A stretch of 64,000 nt of DNA from Solidesulfovibrio carbinoliphilus subsp. oakridgensis (lineage in GTDB: Bacteria > Desulfobacterota > Desulfovibrionia > Desulfovibrionales > Desulfovibrionaceae): positions 372,001 to 436,000 of the forward strand of contig NZ_CM001368.1 of the NCBI RefSeq assembly GCF_000177215.2, given 5' to 3'. This document shows positions 1 through 7,993 of this stretch, piece after piece. The notes beneath the pieces were generated by a model. It was not told the DNA's origin. It was given only the letters and a program-made list of their open reading frames with translations, and ran no database searches. The stretch's first letter is position 1; each line of letters starts with the position of its first letter. Made by a program: the position numbers and the translations under genes.

Positions 1-905
1 GTGGCCTCGCGGTCGGTGATGAGCACGCCGATCAGGCCCTCCGGGGAATTGGCGTCGAGCCTGTCCGAAACCGTGTTGCCGAGGTTGAAGTTGAATTCCG
101 TGATGGTCGGCCGGTAATCGTCGACCTCGAAATTGGCCCCCATGAACATGGGCGGTTTGATCTTGGTCAACTCGGGGACCGGCGGGTTGGGGGCATCGGC
201 CGGGTCGGTCCACAGGCCCGTCATGGAGAACTCGAAGACCGGGTACTTGTTGACCGCGCAGTTGAGGGTGAACGTGCCGCGCGCGCCGCGCACGGTGTAG
301 AGGATGGCGTCCTTGTGGAAGAGGACGGCCGTGGAATCCTGGGCCGCCGGCCGCTTGGTGGCCGGCCGGTATTCGATGCCGGAGGCGACGGCGGTCACGT
401 CGGCGGTGACATTCGAAGTCCCGCCGGTGATCTGTTCGGGCTCGTAAGTTCCCACCACGCCCTTGAGGACAAGGGTGTCGTCGCCGTCGAAATGATGCAC
501 CACACCCGTGGCATGGGACGTGCCGCCGGTGACGGTTTCGCCCAGGAGGAAACCCACGACCGAAGGGACGGACAGCCGGACCACGTCCGTGCGCTGGGTG
601 CCGCAGGCAAGCAGGAAAGGTTCGCAGTCCGGAGGCAGCACCTTGCCGGTGCCGTCCAGGCCGCCGCCGCGCAGTTCCACCTGGGCCTTGAAGGGAATCT
701 TCTTGGACCCGATGACGGCCCCGGCCGAGGAGAAGGTACTGCGCACCACGTCGCGTTTCACCTTCTCGCCCGAGGGCTCCACGTCCACGCCGTTATTGAC
801 CAGGATACCGTTTTGAGGCCCCATGTCCGGTAACTGGCCGTAGGTCTCCTCCAGCTTGGCCAGGACCACGGCTTTTCGGGTCAATTGCGCTTGTTGATCA
901 GCCAT
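1..905 (-). CDS. Phage tail tube / major tail-like protein (partial)
   Basis: The reading frame starts at ATG 905 (begins MADQQAQLTRKAV) and stays open to the window edge, giving about 300 residues without a stop. It directly follows the DUF1834 protein, where tail genes begin in Mu-like phages. The Gly/Thr/Val-rich sequence and its position suggest a tail tube or major tail protein of the kind found in transposable phages with long non-contractile tails. No diagnostic motif is visible, so the assignment is positional. The C-terminus is missing. Confidence 0.5.
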   Translation of the reverse strand, partial: MADQQAQLTRKAVVLAKLEETYGQLPDMGPQNGILVNNGVDVEPSGEKVKRDVVRSTFSSAGAVIGSKKIPFKAQVELRGGGLDGTGKVLPPDCEPFLLACGTQRTDVVRLSVPSVVGFLLGETVTGGTSHATGVVHHFDGDDTLVLKGVVGTYEPEQITGGTSNVTADVTAVASGIEYRPATKRPAAQDSTAVLFHKDAILYTVRGARGTFTLNCAVNKYPVFEFSMTGLWTDPADAPNPPVPELTKIKPPMFMGANFEVDDYRPTITEFNFNLGNTVSDRLDANSPEGLIGVLITDREA

Positions 906-917
906 ATCCTTTTCTCC

Positions 918-1358
918 TTATTCGCCGAGCAGATAGGGCTGGGCGATCTCGTACACCGCGTAGCAGGCCGTCATGTCCGGCCGGGAAAGGAACGTCTCCT
1001 GGCGGCGGAGCTCGGCGAAAATGTTCGGGAACACTTCCTTGCCCTGGAGCAGCCGTCGGACGGCCCCGAGGAGCGGGTAGGCCCCGGACGTGCCGGCCCG
1101 GGCCGCCTCCTCGCTTCGAAGCGACCGGTCGCAGACGAAGACGAAATAGGCCGCTCGATCGATCTGGCGCTGGCCATGGCTGTCGGTCACCGAGCCGGCA
1201 TAGACCACCAGGATCGCCGGCAGGTTGGGCAGGAGCCGGGGCAGAGCGTCGGGCTCCAGGTCGTCGCCGTAGGTCTTGATCTGGCGCACGCCGTGGCTGG
1301 CTTTGAGCGGCGAAAGGGCCGCCACCAGGGCGTCTTCCACGTCGCGGATTTCAACCAT
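918..1358 (-). CDS. DUF1834 (Mu gp37-like) phage protein
   Basis: A 146-residue protein in the normal size range for the Mu gp37/DUF1834 family, a minor head-tail component. It sits between a gpG-like morphogenesis protein, whose end it overlaps by 8 bases, and the first tail gene, as expected for this family. The N-terminus predicts a helix (EIRDVEDALVAAL) and the C-terminus has the family-like ending around YEIAQPYLLGE. Its exact structural role is not readable from sequence. Confidence 0.7.
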   Translation of the reverse strand: MVEIRDVEDALVAALSPLKASHGVRQIKTYGDDLEPDALPRLLPNLPAILVVYAGSVTDSHGQRQIDRAAYFVFVCDRSLRSEEAARAGTSGAYPLLGAVRRLLQGKEVFPNIFAELRRQETFLSRPDMTACYAVYEIAQPYLLGE

Positions 1359-1845
1359 GGCTCCCTCCCAGGTAATCGAGCAGGGTTTCCCCGATCTCGT
1401 TTATGTCTTCCCGGCCGACGCCGAGGTATGGCCTGGCCGGAATCCGGACCCGCTTGACCTGGACCGCCTTGCCATCCGCGCCTCGGAAGAAAAGGGCCTT
1501 GGCCGACTTCGGGCGGATCTCGCCGCCGAACTGGTGGATGGCCGCATACTTGAGCGACGGGCCGCTCGGGCCGACTTCCACCCGGTTGGCCGTGGCCTCG
1601 GAGACGATGCCGGACATGAGCGCGCCGGTATCGACCAGGGTCTGGCCGCCCTGAAGCATCGCCCGACGGCTCGGCTTCCAGCGTTGGCCGTCCGGCGAGT
1701 GCCCCAGCTCGAAGTTCTCCTGGATGGAGGACACGAGCAGCATGCCGATCCGGGCCATGGCCGGGGTCAGGTCGTTGACCCTGGCCAGGAGTCCGGCCAG
1801 GTATCCGGTCGCCGGCGCGACAACCACCTCGACGCGGAAATCCAT
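1351..1845 (-). CDS. Phage virion morphogenesis protein (Mu gpG / Phage_tail_S-like)
   Basis: A 164-residue protein. An in-frame start also exists at 1863, but ATG 1845 overlaps the upstream stop as TGATG, the usual translational coupling, so that start is preferred. The central features NFELGHSPDGQRWKP, LVDTGALMSGI and YAAIHQFGGEIRP are typical of the Mu G / Phage_tail_S family, which acts in head-tail joining and tail completion. Neighbours are DUF1320 and DUF1834 proteins, the order used by Mu-like phages. Confidence 0.82.
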   Translation of the reverse strand: MDFRVEVVVAPATGYLAGLLARVNDLTPAMARIGMLLVSSIQENFELGHSPDGQRWKPSRRAMLQGGQTLVDTGALMSGIVSEATANRVEVGPSGPSLKYAAIHQFGGEIRPKSAKALFFRGADGKAVQVKRVRIPARPYLGVGREDINEIGETLLDYLGGSHG

Positions 1846-2300
1846 CACGGCACCCGCTTCCAAAAGGCGTCCCCGAAATGGGCGGGGCGGGCGGACACGG
1901 CCAGGCCGCTGTCGCCCGCGACCACCGGGCCGCCGCCTATGGTACCCGGCAGCTTGAGCACGCCAGACGCGAACCGGCCAAGGAGGGCAACGGCGTCCTC
2001 GTAATCCTTGGCCGCGGGCTTGAGGGCATCCCCCAGGTTCGGGCGGCGCTGGTAGAGCCGGTGGCGCGCGATCCGGGCGGCCAGTTGCCGGATGATGCCG
2101 GGAGGGCTGGCCAGGGGCACGTCCGCCACGGCGGCCAGGTGGGCGTCGATTTCCTGGCTCGCTTGGTCGAAGACGTCGGCCAGGATGGCGGCCACGTCCG
2201 GATCGGACAGGTCGGCCGCCGTGCCGGCGTCGTTGGTCAGGTCCAGGATGTCGCGCTCCTGGATGAGCGCCTTGAGGTCCTCAAGGGTGACGTAGGTCAT
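1845..2300 (-). CDS. DUF1320 (Mu gp36-like) head-tail protein
   Basis: A 151-residue protein beginning MTYVTLEDLKALIQERDILDL. The acidic N-terminal helix, the stretch around VFDQASQEIDAHLAAV and the RIARHRLY segment fit the DUF1320/gp36 family, thought to be a head-completion or adaptor protein. It lies 15 bases downstream of the capsid gene and is coupled to the gpG-like gene by a TGATG overlap. Confidence 0.78.
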   Translation of the reverse strand: MTYVTLEDLKALIQERDILDLTNDAGTAADLSDPDVAAILADVFDQASQEIDAHLAAVADVPLASPPGIIRQLAARIARHRLYQRRPNLGDALKPAAKDYEDAVALLGRFASGVLKLPGTIGGGPVVAGDSGLAVSARPAHFGDAFWKRVP

Positions 2301-2315
2301 GGCGCGCCCCGAGAG

Positions 2316-3290
2316 TTAGAGGACCACGGCGTCGCAGACGCCCCGGGTGTTGACGACCGGAAACGGCTTGGACTCGGCCACGAGCTTGTAGCCGCTCGGG
2401 TCGTCGGTCTTAACCGGTTTGACGAACAGCGGCAGTGCTTGGAGGTTGGCGTCCAGATCGTCGACCGCGCAGTATGGCAGCTTGTGCCCGGCATCGAGGG
2501 CGATCATGCGCACCGTGGCGTCCGGCACGGCCGGGACCATGGCTCCGGACTCCGGGTCGCGGTGCTTCTCCGACCGGCGCTTGACCAGATAGCCGCCGAC
2601 GTTAACGCCCTGGCTCGTGATCTCCACGCGGATCTGGGCCGTGGTCCGGGAGTTCTCGGCGATGACAAAGAGGGCGTTGTAGGCCGCCTTGCCGGCCCAG
2701 ATTTCGACCTGGCCTCCGAAGCCGCCGTCCTGGATGGCTTCTTCCATGTCCGACAAACAGGTGTAGACATCGGCAAGCTTGACGTCGGCGTCGTTCCAGA
2801 GGGTGTCCGGGGCCACGGTCAGGTTTTGGCCGTAGACGACCTCGAAGACGTCATAGCCGCCTTTTTCGAGCGAAACCGGCCAGCGGAGCGTCCCGGAGAG
2901 CGCTCGGGCGCACAGGGCCTCGGTGGTGCGGCGCACGGCCCGGCGCAGGTAGTCGGTCTTGCTCCTGGCCCAGGCGTCCAGGTCCGTGCCTTTGAGGACC
3001 TGGAGGTTGCCGAGGTCGGCCGCCGTGACCGATTTGTGGACGCGCACGGGCAGGGGTTCGTACATGGCGATGCCGCCGCCCTCGGACACGGCCGCCACGC
3101 TCGGGCCGCCGCGCCGGATCATGGGCAGCGGGTGGGCGTCCACGGCGATGTCATCCACGCCGAGAAGCGCCAGGGGATGCTGGGGCCGGTCGATGAAGAT
3201 GGCGTCCATGACCGGCGTCTTGATGACCGGCAGGGCCGTCAGGTAACTGATGATGGCTTCGCGAGAGAAAAGGCCGCGCAGGTTGATCAT
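2316..3290 (-). CDS. Phage major capsid protein (lambda gpE-like)
   Basis: A 324-residue protein with the look of the phage major capsid protein E family: an N-terminal segment with ALPVIKTPVMD, a central ADLGNLQVLKG region, LSDMEEAIQDGGFGG, and a C-terminal beta-rich end. It follows the decoration protein and precedes gp36/gpG/gp37-like genes. A lambda-type capsid plus decoration protein inside Mu-type flanking genes indicates modular exchange in this phage lineage. It should form the icosahedral shell. Confidence 0.82.
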   Translation of the reverse strand: MINLRGLFSREAIISYLTALPVIKTPVMDAIFIDRPQHPLALLGVDDIAVDAHPLPMIRRGGPSVAAVSEGGGIAMYEPLPVRVHKSVTAADLGNLQVLKGTDLDAWARSKTDYLRRAVRRTTEALCARALSGTLRWPVSLEKGGYDVFEVVYGQNLTVAPDTLWNDADVKLADVYTCLSDMEEAIQDGGFGGQVEIWAGKAAYNALFVIAENSRTTAQIRVEITSQGVNVGGYLVKRRSEKHRDPESGAMVPAVPDATVRMIALDAGHKLPYCAVDDLDANLQALPLFVKPVKTDDPSGYKLVAESKPFPVVNTRGVCDAVVL

Positions 3291-3302
3291 GAGAGGCTCC
3301 TT

Positions 3303-3899
3303 TTAATTGGGCCAGATGCCCGAGTCGGAAAGCCAGGCCAGCACGGCGGCGGAAGGGGCGGCGGGCGCGGCGATTCCGACCTTGAGGACGTCCTTGCGCA
3401 CGCTGCCGTGGACGACGGCCAGGCCGGAACCGGAAGCGGCCGTGTCCACGACCTCGTCCAGGACGCCGTGGAGCCGGCGGCCGTAGGAGGCGTCCACGGC
3501 CACGCCGTTGCCCACGTTGGCGGCAAAGGTCACGGCCACGGCGCCGGTTTTGTAGTTCACGGTGCCGGTGCCGCCGGCGCTGCCGGCCAGCCGGCCGCAG
3601 CCGTCGTCGCCGAAGGTTTCCACGCCGTCGGTGACGGCTACGGTCTCCGGCTGCACCGGAGCCTTGGCCAGGGTGCCGGCATAGGCCTTGGTTGCGCCGG
3701 TTCCCGTGCCGAGTTCCTCGGCGGCCACAACCTCGAAGGGCACGGCCTCGCCGGCGGCGTCCCTGGCCAGGAGCAGGCCCACGGGCAGTACGCCCTGGCC
3801 GGCCTTGAGTTTTCGCGAGACGATGACCGGGGAGTGGCCTTCGCCCCGGGCGCGCTGGTCGTCGTAGTTGATGGTGGCGGTCTTGCCGAAAATGGTCAT
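3303..3899 (-). CDS. Phage head decoration protein (lambda gpD-like)
   Basis: A 198-residue protein located directly before the capsid gene. The N-terminal part (ATINYDDQRARGEGHSPVIVSRKLKAG) resembles the head-decoration protein D family, in which a small beta-domain binds the expanded capsid surface. It is longer than lambda gpD (about 110 residues); the extra Gly/Ala/Val-rich C-terminal part may be an additional surface domain. Spacing to the capsid gene is 12 bases, so they are probably co-translated. Confidence 0.72.
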   Translation of the reverse strand: MTIFGKTATINYDDQRARGEGHSPVIVSRKLKAGQGVLPVGLLLARDAAGEAVPFEVVAAEELGTGTGATKAYAGTLAKAPVQPETVAVTDGVETFGDDGCGRLAGSAGGTGTVNYKTGAVAVTFAANVGNGVAVDASYGRRLHGVLDEVVDTAASGSGLAVVHGSVRKDVLKVGIAAPAAPSAAVLAWLSDSGIWPN

Positions 3900-3908
3900 G
3901 AACCCCCC

Positions 3909-4418
3909 TTAGACCTTGCCGGTCAGGTCGGCGGCCGGGCCGCCCTTGTCCGCGCCGCCTTTGCCCGCGGGCGCGGCGAATTCATGGGTCAGGCCGTTTT
4001 CCGGCCGGGCTTCGAGCTCGCGCCAGTAGGCCTCTTCGTGACCGAGTCTCTCGGTTTTGCCGTCGCCGGCGGAAAGCTCGATCTCTTCCCCGGTGCGGCC
4101 CAGGGCGGCGGCAAAGGCCAGCACCTTGGTCTTCTCCCCGGGCAGGGCCTTGCCGGCCGCCACCAGGGCCTCGAAGCGGCTTTCCCGGCCCTTGGCCGTC
4201 TGGTCGTCGCGGAAGGCGGCGAACTCCTTGACCGCCTTGTCCCGGGCTTCCTCGGTCGACTGGAGCTTCCGGGTCAGTTCATCGATCCGGGCCGCCAGTT
4301 CCTTGGCCTTGCCTTCGCCGGCCTTCTCGGCCTTGAGCCGGGCGATTTCGTCCCGGGCCTCCTGCAAGGCCGCCTTGGCGTCGGCCGCCTCCTGCCGCAG
4401 TCGCGTCAGTTCATCCAT
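3909..4418 (-). CDS. Nested in-frame scaffold protein (internal start)
   Basis: Inside the protease gene, ATG 4418 (MDELTRLRQEAADAK) is preceded by AAGGAGG with five bases of spacing, the best Shine-Dalgarno in the head operon. Starting there would give 169 residues consisting only of the coiled-coil scaffold part. Mu (I/Z) and lambda (C/Nu3) make their scaffold from such nested in-frame starts. The ribosome site is seen directly; production of the short product is inferred. Confidence 0.7.
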   Translation of the reverse strand: MDELTRLRQEAADAKAALQEARDEIARLKAEKAGEGKAKELAARIDELTRKLQSTEEARDKAVKEFAAFRDDQTAKGRESRFEALVAAGKALPGEKTKVLAFAAALGRTGEEIELSAGDGKTERLGHEEAYWRELEARPENGLTHEFAAPAGKGGADKGGPAADLTGKV

Positions 4419-4847
4419 GGTCGCCTCCTTGGCGAATTCGAAAATGTGTCCGTCGGCCTCGTCGGCCAGCCGCACCTCGGCCAGGCCCGGAATGGCCGGC
4501 TGGGCCGCGCCCAAAAGCCCCACATGCCAAAGCCGCCACCCCTTCACGAACTTGGCCGACACGTTGCGGTAGCGGCCCTGGTCCACGGCCTCGCGCACCG
4601 GGTCGGGCACGTCGCGGAAACGGGCCAGCAGCACGTCGCGGTCGCGCTTGAGTTCGGCCACCCAGCCGTAGGCCGGGTCGTCGAGCTTGGGATGTCCGAG
4701 CACCAACGGCACGCGGCGGTCGGCCGGGTCGAAGGAGGTCACGGCCGTTTCCAGGTCCTCGCGGGTGATGGTGACCGCCTCGCCGGACAGGGCCGTGTAC
4801 GGGCCGCCGGCGCGGGCGATCTCGATCCATTTGGTGAGCGCTGCCAT
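3909..4847 (-). CDS. Mu gpI-like prohead protease/scaffold precursor
   Basis: A 312-residue protein starting at ATG 4847 (MAALTKWIEIARAGG). The N-terminal half has motifs of the Mu I / phage prohead protease family: VPLVLGHPKLDDPAYGWVAEL, where the His may be catalytic, and RYRNVSAKFVKGWRLWHVGLLGAAQPAIPG split over two stretches. The C-terminal half is a Lys/Glu/Ala-rich coiled coil typical of a scaffold. The frame is open far upstream to 5513, but that part is arginine/proline shadow sequence and codes for nothing recognisable. The gene precedes decoration and capsid genes, as in Mu and lambda. Confidence 0.85.
   Translation of the reverse strand: MAALTKWIEIARAGGPYTALSGEAVTITREDLETAVTSFDPADRRVPLVLGHPKLDDPAYGWVAELKRDRDVLLARFRDVPDPVREAVDQGRYRNVSAKFVKGWRLWHVGLLGAAQPAIPGLAEVRLADEADGHIFEFAKEATMDELTRLRQEAADAKAALQEARDEIARLKAEKAGEGKAKELAARIDELTRKLQSTEEARDKAVKEFAAFRDDQTAKGRESRFEALVAAGKALPGEKTKVLAFAAALGRTGEEIELSAGDGKTERLGHEEAYWRELEARPENGLTHEFAAPAGKGGADKGGPAADLTGKV
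4417..4430 (-). promoter_or_regulatory. Strong internal ribosome binding site
   Basis: On the minus strand the sequence AAGGAGGCGACCATG lies within the protease coding sequence. This perfect anti-16S match decides the internal scaffold start at 4418. Confidence 0.75.
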
Positions 4848-5182
4848 GGCCCCTGGTATGCCCGAGGCGGCGGTCGCAAAGGAGCGCGCCACGGACGCGC
4901 GCGGACACGAATGCGGCAATGCCCCGCGTTCGGAGGCAGAGGTGGGATAATCCCGGGATAATCCTAGGTCTAAAATGGGTCTAAGAATCGGCGGAGCGGT
5001 CGCCGGGCGTAGGAGCGGTCGGGATAGGCGGGGAAGGCGGAGGGAGGCGCTGGGGAGAGGTTCCCGGGCGATAGGGTCCAGGGGGCGCTTGACCGGACCA
5101 CACCGCATGCCTAAACGGAGGGTGTGAGGACCAAACGGCGCGTCCGAGTCCCGGCTGGGGGATCGGTAGGCACGCCGGCCGC
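4848..5182 (-). promoter_or_regulatory. Gene-free gap with phased tandem repeats, likely promoter for protease-capsid genes
   Basis: The 335 bases between the F-like gene and the protease gene contain no convincing gene. At 4944-4984 there are two copies of GGGATAATCC (4944 and 4955) followed by two copies of GGTCTAA (4967 and 4978), each pair with an 11-base period, close to one DNA turn. Read on the minus strand, TTAGAC (4984-4979) could serve as a -35 with an AT-rich -10 area near ATTATC. The rest is GC-rich without clear structure. A promoter with an activator site is inferred. Confidence 0.4.
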
Positions 5183-6484
5183 TCAGGGAGCCTCGCCCTC
5201 CTTGAGTTCCTCGCGGTAAGCCAATATCCCCACCCGTTGCGCTTCCAGGTATTCGAGCATCCGGGCTTCGGAGGCGGCGGTCGCCTTGGGCGTAAAGGCC
5301 GTGGCCGCCTGCCACTGCCGGCCGCGCACCAGGTTGAAGACCGAAAAGCCGCCGATGCGTTTGCCGTCCAGGCTGAAAAGCCGCAGCAGCCGGAGCGTGT
5401 CCATGGGCTTTCCCGAGACCTCGGCCGGGACCTGCCATACCTCGTAGGGATTCAGGATGGTTTGGGCCAGCAGCCGGACATACGGCGCCCGGCCCGACTT
5501 GTTCACCTTCCATTCCCCGGTCCGCTTGTCGATGAAAAAGCCTTTGCCGACCACCATGGGCAGTTCCACGCCCGGCAGGGTGACGACCTTGCTCGCTTCG
5601 ATGTCGGCCATCCCGAATTCGGACAGAAAGGCCTGGACGTAGCGCTCGGGGACCAGCCCGGCCGGCAGGATGTCGGCCGCGTCCACGGTCAGGACATGCC
5701 GGGGATCAAGACCGGCCAGGGGCGGCCGGCAGGGGTCGTCACCCGACGCAAAGGCCAGACCCTGGCGGCAAATGGCCCGGGAGACGAGCGGCGTTATCTC
5801 GTCGGCCAAGGGGCCGGGGGTGAGCGAGCCCAGCCAATCCTTTCCCACATTGGTTGAAAAACCCAGGTCCGGAGCGATGCGCACCGGGCCAGACGCGGTG
5901 TCCAGCTCCTCCGGGATCTCGGTCTCGACGGCCAAGCCCCGGTCTTCGACCTGGCGGCGGGTCAGGGCCTTGACCGTGCAGCGGCAGTTAAATCCATTCG
6001 GAGGAAACCAGGTGTCCCAAAAAGGATGCCCGGCCGGGTAGACCTTGCCCGAAAGCGCCCGGTGGGCCGGTCGGGTGCGGCCGTCGTTCACGGCCGAATA
6101 CTGCCAATAGGGGAAGGTGTCGGCCATGGCCGACATCTCGGCGTAGCGGCCGGCCATGTAGGCGGACTGGACGTTGGTGCGAAAGATGGTCTCCAGGCGA
6201 AGCGGGCGGTCCCCGGTGAACCCGGCCGTGTCCAGAGCCTGGCTGACGGTCTGTTTCCACTCGCGAAGCGGGACGCCCTTTTCCATGGCAAGGGTCATGG
6301 AGCGGTGCACGGCCTCGACCATATCCACCCGGGCCAGACCCGACACGGTGAAGGCCCGGGCCTTGGCCACCTCGGAAAGCCGGTCGAACTGGTCGCGGGT
6401 GACCGGCACCTTGTCTTTGAGGAACCGGATAGCCTCGGTCGGTTTGACCGGGGTGAAGGCGATGGCCGACGGGTTATCCGGCAC
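5183..6484 (-). CDS. Mu gpF-like head morphogenesis protein with C-terminal PBECR-type nuclease domain
   Basis: About 433 residues. Start GTG 6484 is chosen because GGAG precedes it by seven bases and it overlaps the portal stop; the frame extends to 6547 without a better start. Residues about 1-190 are the phage Mu F-like domain: TNVQSAYMAGRYAEM, FPYWQYSAVNDGRTRPAH and the Cys/His part FPPNGFNCRCTVKAL. The last about 130 residues (FLSEFGMADIEASKVVTLPG, ILNPYEVWQVP, then FSVFNLVRGRQWQAATAFTPK) resemble the PBECR barnase/EndoU/RelE-like nuclease fold attached to some phage head proteins. Such toxins may be injected with phage DNA. The F domain is secure; the nuclease call is from pattern memory. 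Confidence 0.8.
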   Translation of the reverse strand: MPDNPSAIAFTPVKPTEAIRFLKDKVPVTRDQFDRLSEVAKARAFTVSGLARVDMVEAVHRSMTLAMEKGVPLREWKQTVSQALDTAGFTGDRPLRLETIFRTNVQSAYMAGRYAEMSAMADTFPYWQYSAVNDGRTRPAHRALSGKVYPAGHPFWDTWFPPNGFNCRCTVKALTRRQVEDRGLAVETEIPEELDTASGPVRIAPDLGFSTNVGKDWLGSLTPGPLADEITPLVSRAICRQGLAFASGDDPCRPPLAGLDPRHVLTVDAADILPAGLVPERYVQAFLSEFGMADIEASKVVTLPGVELPMVVGKGFFIDKRTGEWKVNKSGRAPYVRLLAQTILNPYEVWQVPAEVSGKPMDTLRLLRLFSLDGKRIGGFSVFNLVRGRQWQAATAFTPKATAASEARMLEYLEAQRVGILAYREELKEGEAP

Positions 6485-7961
6485 GGCCCGTCTCCAGGCG
6501 CACGGCGTAGCGGCCGAGCAGATCCGCGGCGACCTGCGCCGCCGCAACGGCCTTTTGGAAGTCCCCGCCGTCCAGGTCCGGGAATGCCTCGATCAGGAGC
6601 AGCTCGGCGTCTTCCCATGACTCGGCCCGTTCCATGAGGGCCACGATCCGGCCGGCCTGGTCGCGGACGGCCCGGCCGCCTTCCTGGAGGGCTTCCGTCA
6701 CCAGCCTTTCCACGGCCTGCGGGTCCGGGGTAAAGCCTGCCTGCCCGGCTGCCAGGGCGGCGGCCTCCCCAGCCCCGGCACTGGGCCTGGCCGTTTGGTC
6801 GACCACGGTGAATTCATCTGGCGCAAGACCGAAGCCCTCGAAGTACGCCCGCTTGAAGCGCGCACCGATGTCGTAGAGTTTCTTGCCAAGCGTCGCCTTT
6901 TTCTCCAGATCCTCGGGCTCGACATAGGAAAAGACGGGGGTGAGGACGTCCGGCGCGTTCACTTGGCCATAGATCCAGGCCAGGTCGTTCATGGCCGTGA
7001 CCACCAGCGTCTGGTCGGCCTCGGCGTAGTCGGACAGGACGTTGTAATGGGTGTTGGCGGCGGCGTAGCTGCCTTTGGCTCCGATTTCCTGGGTGAGCGT
7101 CTGGCCCTGGAGGATCTGGGCGATGGCCCCGTCCATGTAGTTGACGATGGACAGGTGAATACCGCCGGTGGCCTTGCCTTCCACGGTCTCGATCTGCACC
7201 TCGGCCCCGCCCGAGACCACGGCCACAGCGTCACGGACCATGGCCGACAGGCTGGCCGCCATGTCCCGGCGCTCCTCGGGCGTGGAGCCGGGCCGGGCCT
7301 TGCCGACCACCCAGGGCATCCCGAACTTCTCGGCAAAGCGCATCAAAAACTCGATGCCGCCGCGCTTGAAGGCCACCGGAAAGAGGCACCTGGAGAGCAG
7401 GCGCAGGCCGTACGGGTTCTTGTAGGTCGGGAAGTGCCGAGACAGGACCATCTTGAAGGGATGGACCTTGTCGCCCGCAACGGCGTCCTCGCCCCGGAAG
7501 CACAAGGCCCCGTCAACGTCGAAGACGAACCACTCCCGGGGCTTGGGGACCAGGTCGCGGACACGCATCCGGCAGGGCTCGGCCCTCCACAGGATTTCCG
7601 TTGGCGTGAAGCCGTAATACGGGGCGTCGAGCACCTGGGAAAAGAGGTTCAGCAGGTCCACCCGCTCCAGGTCGCGGGTCAGGTCGTCGCACAGCCGCTT
7701 GGCCTCGGCGGTCGGCTCCTGTCCTTCGACCTTGCCGGGTTCGAACCGGTACTGGCGCTTGTTGAGCGTCTTGATCTTGCGGCCCTGGATCGAGGAGCAG
7801 ACCTTGCCATCGGCGGTCAGCTCTTCCAGGACCCGGGCGTCGTCGCCGCGGCTGCGCAGGACCGGGTCCGGGTCCGGCAGAAGGCCGAGCAGGCCCCAGG
7901 ACGCCGGCGGCACGGCCACTTCGCCGAGCAGTTCGGCCAGGGGCCGGGTTCCGAATTCCAC
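6474..7961 (-). CDS. Portal protein, DUF935 (Mu gp29-like)
   Basis: A 495-residue protein of the DUF935 family, the portal ring through which DNA enters the head. Family-like stretches include CSSIQGRKIKTLNKRQYRFEP split by a variable part, FGMPWVVGKARPG, the Q-rich GQTLTQEIGAKGSYAAANTH and FEGFGLAPDEF. The start is taken as GTG 7961; upstream there is a stop (TAG) eight codons away and no ATG in frame. It lies between the large terminase and the F-like gene and overlaps the latter by 11 bases. Confidence 0.9.
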   Translation of the reverse strand: MEFGTRPLAELLGEVAVPPASWGLLGLLPDPDPVLRSRGDDARVLEELTADGKVCSSIQGRKIKTLNKRQYRFEPGKVEGQEPTAEAKRLCDDLTRDLERVDLLNLFSQVLDAPYYGFTPTEILWRAEPCRMRVRDLVPKPREWFVFDVDGALCFRGEDAVAGDKVHPFKMVLSRHFPTYKNPYGLRLLSRCLFPVAFKRGGIEFLMRFAEKFGMPWVVGKARPGSTPEERRDMAASLSAMVRDAVAVVSGGAEVQIETVEGKATGGIHLSIVNYMDGAIAQILQGQTLTQEIGAKGSYAAANTHYNVLSDYAEADQTLVVTAMNDLAWIYGQVNAPDVLTPVFSYVEPEDLEKKATLGKKLYDIGARFKRAYFEGFGLAPDEFTVVDQTARPSAGAGEAAALAAGQAGFTPDPQAVERLVTEALQEGGRAVRDQAGRIVALMERAESWEDAELLLIEAFPDLDGGDFQKAVAAAQVAADLLGRYAVRLETGRAG

Positions 7962-7993
7962 AAAATCCCGCTCATTGAGCTACAGGCCGCTGG

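Noticed and set aside
1878-4961. A 1027-residue open frame on the plus strand across the capsid genes
   Set aside because: It is a shadow of several minus-strand phage genes with clear family features; its Gly/His/Arg-rich sequence matches nothing and arises from GC-rich third positions.
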